Positions 60,101 to 64,000 of a stretch of 64,000 bases of DNA are shown one piece after another. Numbering within the stretch: position 1 is the first letter of the stretch; every line of letters starts with the position of its first letter. The notes under the pieces are model-generated. The model searched no databases, was not told where the DNA came from, and saw nothing but the letters and a program-made list of their open reading frames with translations. This DNA comes from Acanthaster planci (lineage: Eukaryota > Echinodermata > Asteroidea > Valvatida > Acanthasteridae): assembly GCF_001949145.1 (NCBI RefSeq), contig NW_019091384.1, forward strand, positions 236,923 through 300,922. The letters are read 5' to 3'. Position numbers and translations under genes: made by a program.

Positions 60101-61880
60101 TGTTTAATTTTTTTATGTTTCAGAGTTGCTATGGAGGCATCAGCACCAGGTGAGGATAACTTCTGGCACCAACTTTTTGTGTGCAGTGTAATTTCAGATT
60201 TGAGTACAGCACAAAGTGCACTTTGTTAAAATGTGAACAAAGATCTGAGTGCAGAACTTAAATATAGATGCCAACAGAGCTCTGTTCATTTTGTTTTGAT
60301 AAACATGCTTCTGTACTAATCTGTCTGGAACATACGCATGAAAAGGCTTCCTCTCTTAGAAGCTGAGGGGTTTTATGCTTGTTTGTCTGTTTTTCCACAG
60401 TGTTTGGAATTCTGCCAGTGAAAGCCCCCAAGACAGCCGTCAGCAATAAGATGGATCGCTTATGTCTCTCTACATTCTCAGAAAAGGGTGAGAGAAAGTT
60501 TGATTGAAGTTCGGCAGGCTTTTCCAAGAGTAAAGCCTGGGTCGTACTTGGCACAAATATGCATCACATTGCATTATTAGGTCTGATGTTCACACTGCAA
60601 CTTTGCAAAGTTGATCACGTTTCAACTTGAGCAAATTCTGCCGCAATCATTTCATGCCCCAAAATTTGCTTTGCTTTTGAAGTTGTCTGAATTATGAACC
60701 ACTTTAAACCAGACAATAGTGTTAACTTTGAAGAAATTGGAAATGTGTTACCTTGCACAATTATTTCAAATTTTCTGCCATTACAAGTTTTTCAAAAAAG
60801 AGTCTTGATGGATTTTTGTTCATTCTCCATACAGATTTTGACACAGTTTAATCACATTTGAATAAGTTGCTCTCATGAAATGTCCAAATTTGGGGATGCA
60901 GGCTTCCGTACATGATAACTTTTTTCATTGGCCATGCACAGTAAATGACCATTTTGGGATTACCGTGTGAATTCTTAACAATGGTGATTACAAAACCCAT
61001 TTTTTGCTGAGATGCAAACTTGGAAGATTTGTGTGGATATGATTTGATTTTTTTATTCCAATGAGGACACCATATAGACAAACAAAAAATAAAAGAACGA
61101 AACCCCACTCATTGCTTAGAAAAATCTTACAAGTTAAGACAAAAGTAGTCCTTAAGTTTTTTGTGTAGTGTATATCAGAAAAGTGTTTCAGAAATTGAGA
61201 CTGAATATCATAATGTACCGATAGGACCTACATGTTCCGGTACATACACATGAGACTTATACATGTAATACAACATGGAGGGTTCCCAGCTAACCTGGAA
61301 ATCAGGGATGAAGTGGAAAATGGCTTCCCCTTTTTCCAGTCAGGTACTTGTAAAAGTCAGGGAATTTGAGAAAAGTCCCTCAAATCAGGGAAACATCAGG
61401 GAAATTTGTTTGTCCAGTGGTCAGACTTTCTCACCTCGTGTCCATACCAAACAGCAAATCCTCTTGATGATTGCATGGCTATGGTTGCTTTGTGGTATAG
61501 CTTAGTGTACATGTGGTAAATGCCTCTTTCTCTCTGTATCAATGTGGCTGTGGTGCACCTATGTACAACCTTACAATCTGTAACACGAACACCTGTAATG
61601 CACACTATCAGACCATAAAGCCAAAATGATGATCGTGGAATTGTTAACCTCTCTCAGGGAAAAGTCTGGGAATTTTGTTCTCACGAATTGCTGGGAACCC
61701 TGACATGTAGCAAGACCTTTCATAACAGGTAATCTTTGTTGTCTCTGATACTTTGGTTTTCTCATGCTGTTATTTCTGGGATCTTTTCGCCTTCTAGGTG
61801 AGCTGATCAGTAGGAAGGCCAGGGGGGCTCGACGGCCCTTTTCTCTAACCAACTTCTTCCGTACTTCCGATCAGAGATGA
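41988..61880 (+). CDS. FRMD8: FRMD8 (FERM domain-containing protein 8 / iTAP / Bili), whole gene span
   Basis: Fifteen coding exons: 41988-42183, 45800-45967, 50040-50141, 50525-50583, 50946-51112, 51665-51736, 52262-52329, 53658-53781, 54841-54967, 55496-55651, 56459-56562, 57876-57935, 60124-60149, 60401-60487, 61798-61880. Total 1599 nt, 532 residues plus TGA; all introns are GT-AG and in phase. Human FRMD8 is 464 residues. Order: Gln-rich N-tail (residues 28-43), FERM F1 from about 66 (VDVCVFLKDG), F2 (NVFFPKAKEAQ, VLRLLYEEAKCNIL, YLPACMCKGG), F3 to about 430 (LPFYGCVFFTGQ, WLEFD), then a basic Ser/Phe-rich tail (RRPFSLTNFFRTSDQR; human KRTTSFFSRQLS). Known role: FRMD8 binds the cytoplasmic part of iRhoms, keeps the iRhom/ADAM17 sheddase complex at the cell surface, and as Bili dampens Wnt signalling through LRP6. 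Same role inferred here. Confidence 0.95.
42069..42113 (+). repeat. FRMD8: CAG/CAA stretch inside FRMD8 exon 1
   Basis: Codes the Gln-rich segment at residues 28-43; the mixed codons make it less prone to slippage than a pure CAG run. Confidence 0.85.
42184..45799 (+). other. FRMD8: FRMD8 intron 1
   Basis: 3.6 kb, TACATGTA-rich, contains the SINE at 44263-44475. No further exon needed for phase. Confidence 0.8.
44263..44475 (-). mobile_element. tRNA-derived SINE, copy 2
   Basis: Minus strand: GTCGGCGCAGTGGTTC (A box), AGGTTCGAATTCC (B box), ATGTGGATTGGGTTTTCAGT, then GGGGTTTTCCTCCCACCTCT. Lies in FRMD8 intron 1. Better preserved than the copy at 10590. Confidence 0.75.
45800..45967 (+). CDS. 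FRMD8: FRMD8 coding exon 2 (FERM F1)
   Basis: Acceptor TTTCCACTCAG|CT, donor CTCCTGC|GTAAGT. Encodes AVDVCVFLKDGTGHEFFLEN through LPEVASEVFFLWITSPLL, the ubiquitin-like F1 lobe (human ADVLVYLADDT...DVFALWLVSPLL). Confidence 0.95.
48027..48464. other. assembly gap (438 N)
   Basis: Run of N inside FRMD8 intron 2, directly after GTACCGGTAC, so the break may be at a palindromic repeat cluster. Exons 2 and 3 join in phase without it. Confidence 0.99.
49033..49242. mobile_element. 210-bp MITE with TA target
   Basis: TA at 49031-49032 and 49243-49244. Ends AAAGACACTGTTGCCATACC and inverse GGTATAACAACAGTGTCTT; arms about 44 bp through CTCGTGATT..GGGCAAGCTTTTGC. Tc1/mariner-type target. Confidence 0.8.
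50040..50141 (+). CDS. FRMD8: FRMD8 coding exon 3 (end of F1)
   Basis: Acceptor TTCCTGTGTAG|AG, donor AATG|GTAATT. Encodes QLQLKSHHIPFKLCRKWHDL then LDKFTTAKEEQKAN; human has [20 protein letters not shown]. Confidence 0.95.
50525..50583 (+). CDS. FRMD8: FRMD8 coding exon 4
   Basis: Acceptor TTGTTGCAG|AT, donor GCCCAG|GTACAT. Encodes DEPMLYFQRNVFFPKAKEAQ; human DEPFLQFRRNVFFPKRRELQ. Confidence 0.96.
50946..51112 (+). CDS. FRMD8: FRMD8 coding exon 5 (FERM F2)
   Basis: Acceptor TCTCACCAG|ATA, donor TTGAA|GTAAGA. Encodes ITDQKVLRLLYEEAKCNILQ, GNYPCEPEDFEYLAGIIAYA and ENGKYDPDQHPAGFL; the first block is nearly identical to human. Confidence 0.97.
51665..51736 (+). CDS. FRMD8: FRMD8 coding exon 6 (Ser-rich insert, possible cassette)
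   Basis: Acceptor TACTTGCAG|G, donor AATCT|GTAAGC. Encodes TPKPVSDNASSSSIGSQTNQ. It is 72 nt with phase 2 on both sides, so skipping keeps the frame. Human FRMD8 has no matching insert within F2, which fits an optional or lineage-specific exon. Confidence 0.82.
51785..52010 (-). mobile_element. SINE with conserved central domain (different family)
   Basis: Minus strand: AGGTTCGAATCCAGC (B box) and downstream GTGATGGACTGGTATCCCAT, the core shared by SINEs of many marine invertebrates. Lies in FRMD8 intron 6, 50 bases after exon 6. A plus-strand A-run at 51991-52002 lies at the head side. Confidence 0.65.
52262..52329 (+). CDS. FRMD8: FRMD8 coding exon 7
   Basis: Acceptor CTCTTTGCAG|T, donor AAAG|GTAAGA. 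Encodes LDSLHRYLPACMCKGGSRWI (human KLDSFLPAHLCKRGQSLF). Confidence 0.94.
52617..52663. repeat. TTAA hairpin, copy 2 (5' side shortened)
   Basis: ACAGTCCTCCAACAGGTGAA then GGATTGAGGACTGTTAGGGT and TAA. The left stem lacks its outer TTAACCC. Confidence 0.75.
53186..53244. repeat. 59-bp TTAA-flanked hairpin, copy 3
   Basis: TTAACCCTAACACTCCTCAG, loop CCAACAGG, then the matching stem to TTAGGGTTAA. Nearly identical to copy 1 although 32 kb away. Confidence 0.85.
53658..53781 (+). CDS. FRMD8: FRMD8 coding exon 8 (F2/F3 junction)
   Basis: Acceptor GTCATTGCAG|GA, donor TACGG|GTAGGT. Contains LLEQRVMAAWDDISGKVRSK then HQHLLDFCWKLPFYG; human has HYRAYLLKCHELPFYG. Confidence 0.94.
54841..54967 (+). 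CDS. FRMD8: FRMD8 coding exon 9 (F3)
   Basis: Acceptor CTTGTGTGACAG|G, donor AAGCAG|GTAAAA. Encodes CVFFTGQIERVSSPVTLRDT then HIGINKEAVFIIDIAKQ; human CAFFHGEVDKP...VAISLEGVHVIDSREK. Confidence 0.94.
55496..55651 (+). CDS. FRMD8: FRMD8 coding exon 10 (F3)
   Basis: Acceptor GCTGCTTGCAG|GAC, donor AGACAG|GTCGGT. Encodes DIILGLTYDELSWEYTEPAR, LWLEFDSEEGGKRCSKVLQI and FSRQ; human [27 protein letters not shown]. Confidence 0.96.
56459..56562 (+). CDS. FRMD8: FRMD8 coding exon 11 (end of FERM)
   Basis: Acceptor TCTCGTAACAG|GCG, donor ATGAG|GTGACC. Encodes AVMMNAMIEASVEELNKLDL, the last FERM helix, then EGKHRSKTVMDGLM. Confidence 0.93.
57039..57052 (+). repeat. (CA)n microsatellite
   Basis: Short CA run in FRMD8 intron 11. 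Confidence 0.8.
57876..57935 (+). CDS. FRMD8: FRMD8 coding exon 12 (60 nt, possible cassette)
   Basis: Acceptor CGTTCCTTTAG|C, donor ACCAG|GTAGAT. Encodes VSENQENGVDMVDACISFT. Phase 2 on both sides, so it can be skipped without frame loss. No clear human counterpart. Confidence 0.8.
57936..60123 (+). other. FRMD8: FRMD8 intron 12
   Basis: 2.2 kb. Contains a weak inverted-repeat element at 58003-58217 (GTATGCAT..., GCAAGATATGGGAC and inverse). Otherwise nothing recognised. Confidence 0.6.
60124..60149 (+). CDS. FRMD8: FRMD8 coding exon 13 (26-nt microexon)
   Basis: Acceptor TTATGTTTCAG|A, donor ACCAG|GTGAGG, strong sites on both sides of only 26 nt. Encodes VAMEASAP. It changes phase from 2 to 1 and so must be included for exons 14-15 to be read. 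Confidence 0.78.
60401..60487 (+). CDS. FRMD8: FRMD8 coding exon 14
   Basis: Acceptor TTTTTCCACAG|TG, donor AAAAGG|GTGAGA. Encodes VFGILPVKAPKTAVSNKMDR then LCLSTFSEK. Basic, Ser/Lys-rich tail region. Confidence 0.86.
61278..61702. mobile_element. inverted-repeat element in FRMD8 intron 14
   Basis: Ends GAGGGTTCCCAGC and inverse GCTGGGAACCCTG with internal AAGTCAGGGAA, CATCAGGGAAA and GGGAAAAGTCTGGG words, the form of hAT-like non-autonomous elements. Target duplication not certain. Confidence 0.5.
61798..61880 (+). CDS. FRMD8: FRMD8 terminal coding exon 15
   Basis: Acceptor CGCCTTCTAG|GT, then GELISRKARGARRPFSLTNF and FRTSDQR, TGA at 61878-61880. Arg-rich plus FF motif, comparable with the human C-tail RTTSFFSRQLS. 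Confidence 0.9.
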
Positions 61881-64000
61881 GATTCGGCATAAACTCTTCC
61901 AGTCAGTAAAACTGATTTGCCTTAAGTAAGCCACTCAGCAAGTACATGTAAATGGTAAATCATCTATAAACAAAAGAATTGTTTTGTACCAATTGTAAAT
62001 TTTGTTGTGAAAAGACATTTATCTTGGAAAGTGAATTTCCTGGCGAGATGGTTAGTAAAAGTAAATTGCTTACCTGCATTAACAACTGCATTCAACTCTG
62101 AATATGCTTGTACATATTTTTTAGTCATGTAACTTTAAACTCCAGTTTAACATTGTAGATTGCCTCATGCCACCAGTACATTATTCACCTAAAAATGAGA
62201 CTTTTGGATAATGAGTTTTCAACTTGATATCAGGGTATTCTAAATGTTTCCCAGGAGGTTGGTAACATGGGCAGTGGCAGGGGTAGCACTTGACCTACCC
62301 CTACCCTAACCCCCCCCCACTAAAAACATTGTGAAATAAACAAGGGAGGAAACGGCAAAAAAAAAAAATGTTGGAAATCACCAATTAGCTTAAAAATACC
62401 TGAAAACTGACCCCATCCACTGATCATGATTTGTCCATTTGTTGGCTGATGATTGCTTTGTGCTCCTCCCCCCACCCCTACCCTGGATAAAATCCTAGCA
62501 ATATCCATGGTCGGTAATCCTTTGAGTACCTTAACATTTCCCTGTTTCTCAGAACAAAAACCTTGGTGGAAGGGATAAGCAAATAAGGGGCTTTCTTTAG
62601 TCCGGGGAAACTCATTTTCTATTTTTGCCTTATACACTTCACTTCTTTTGAATGTTTTGTAAAAAAATTAAATGAGTACACGGCATACTAAGTGCATATG
62701 TGAATGAATGATAGCTTAAAAGCAAAAGTCCAACTATTTGTATCATAGCAATAATGCATTGCTTCGGCAAATTCTGTGCATAATTTATTATCAGGTGATC
62801 AAATGGATTCTCTTTTTTGGTAGGAGTGAGTTTCCTGCCTCAAATCTTTGATAAGTATAAATTAAGCCAGTATATCTTAATCTGGGTGTCAATTGAAAAC
62901 AGTGTACTTACTTGCACTATAAAATTAGTACATTCATGAAAACCTTGGGCAAATCGATTAATACAGTTTGCAAAAGGAAATGTACGTGATATAAATGCAA
63001 AGACAAAATCTGCTAAGTGCTGATGGATATGAGTAATTTAGGAATATGACAAATGATCAGTAAAAAGTCTAGATAAATTAAGTTAATATCTTCCATGAAG
63101 TACGTTGGACGAGATTTTATATACATAACTGATGTTCAGTACATCCAAGCAAAACAATGCTTTGAGAAATAACATACCAGATTTTCATCAAGTTCTGTGC
63201 ACTGCTTAGCATAAGTAATCCTGACCAATACTTAGTGGTGGGCTTAGAAAGCAATAGGACTAATTTGCTTATTACACTACAGCAGACGGTGGAAATTTAT
63301 GAATGGTTTCACCGTCAAGTTGCCGAATATCAGCTAACCAAAAGGCGTTTATGAATAAGTGAATGGTAGCACACTCATGAAGACATGCTGAATAGGTCAG
63401 TTTCTGATTTGGAAGTTTGAAACTTGCAGGGCAAGATCAGTGATACGGTCAGAGAAGTGTTTCCTGAGTTCTATTATCTGTATGTAAACTCCTATTTTAA
63501 ACATACTTGTACTAGTGTCATGTTTTCCTTAGCGAGTGTTTTAATACTGCTGATAATGAAGCTGTATGGTAATAGAAGTGAGGTTGCATCAGGAACATCT
63601 TTAGGATCTTGAAGTGTGATATAACCAGCTTTTCTGTTTTCAACACTGCCATTTTACTTTAGGTTAACGTTGCCATTGAAAGATAGTTTTTGAGTGCAAT
63701 TTTAGTTTCCTTTTATCAACAGATATGTTTCTTGGCATAAGTCGGATGCAGCTTTTAAAAAGTCACTGCAGGCCTAGATCAGAATAGATCTACAGTGCTC
63801 AAGTTGCTCATCAGAGCTTAATATCCAAAAATTGATAGACTTTTCAGTTTCAAAAGCAAAAAATCACTTGATTGTGATACATAAATTTCTGTACTCACAA
63901 CTACAAGTAAATCCAATTCTCAGTTACAACTCTCCAGTACTATTGTCTTAAAATTGCTTCCTGAATCCTGAGGCTAAATGCTAAATGTGTAAATCTCAAG
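61881..64000 (+). other. FRMD8 3' UTR and downstream flank
   Basis: AT-rich, few TACATGTA words, no splice-consistent coding signal. Begins with the FRMD8 3' UTR. Confidence 0.6.
62335..62340 (+). terminator. candidate poly(A) signal for FRMD8
   Basis: AATAAA about 455 nt past the FRMD8 stop. The first good hexamer seen downstream; the true cleavage site is unknown. Confidence 0.3.

Overview
This is animal nuclear DNA. It has intron-rich genes with GT-AG introns, small exons, tRNA-derived SINEs, many short inverted-repeat DNA elements and assembly gaps (14 N at 13255-13268, 438 N at 48027-48464). The organism looks like a marine invertebrate, probably a non-vertebrate deuterostome (echinoderm, hemichordate or lancelet type). 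The proteins sit close to their vertebrate counterparts, and AKIP1 is known mainly from deuterostomes. The species cannot be fixed from this window. Very frequent short palindromic words of the TACATGTA / TACCGGTA kind are a strong lineage signature.

Three host genes can be reconstructed exon by exon, all with continuous reading phase. (1) A BTBD10/KCTD20-type BTB protein lies on the minus strand: nine coding exons between 16494 and 5414, 390 residues, with its 5' leader and promoter probably further up (a CpG-richer stretch near 26.85-27.11 kb is a candidate). (2) AKIP1 (A-kinase interacting protein 1) lies on the minus strand: four firm coding exons between 31174 and 28501, plus a tentative first coding exon at 33466-33534. 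(3) FRMD8 (FERM protein, the iRhom/ADAM17 partner iTAP/Bili) lies on the plus strand: 15 coding exons from 41988 to 61880, 532 residues. AKIP1 and FRMD8 are divergent, and a GC-richer stretch with an ETS-type GCCGGAAGTG box at 34494-34503 lies between them. The human orthologues BTBD10, AKIP1 and FRMD8 are all on chromosome 11, so the window probably preserves an old linkage group.

Layout: 1-5.4 kb, 3' flank with a tRNA-Thr-like inverted duplication; 5.4-16.5 kb, BTB gene with a SINE, a hAT element, a pogo-like element and other inverted-repeat elements in its introns; 16.5-28.5 kb, repeat-rich spacer or 5' intron with a 1.85-kb hAT element and a nest of inverted-repeat elements; 28.5-34.5 kb, AKIP1 and the divergent promoter region; 34.6-42 kb, TACATG-rich 5' region of FRMD8; 42-61.9 kb, FRMD8; 61.9-64 kb, 3' flank. 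No CRISPR, operon, rRNA or viral element was seen. The three genes are not known to act in one pathway. AKIP1 touches PKA/NF-kB signalling, the BTBD10 family Akt signalling, and FRMD8 growth-factor shedding and Wnt signalling.
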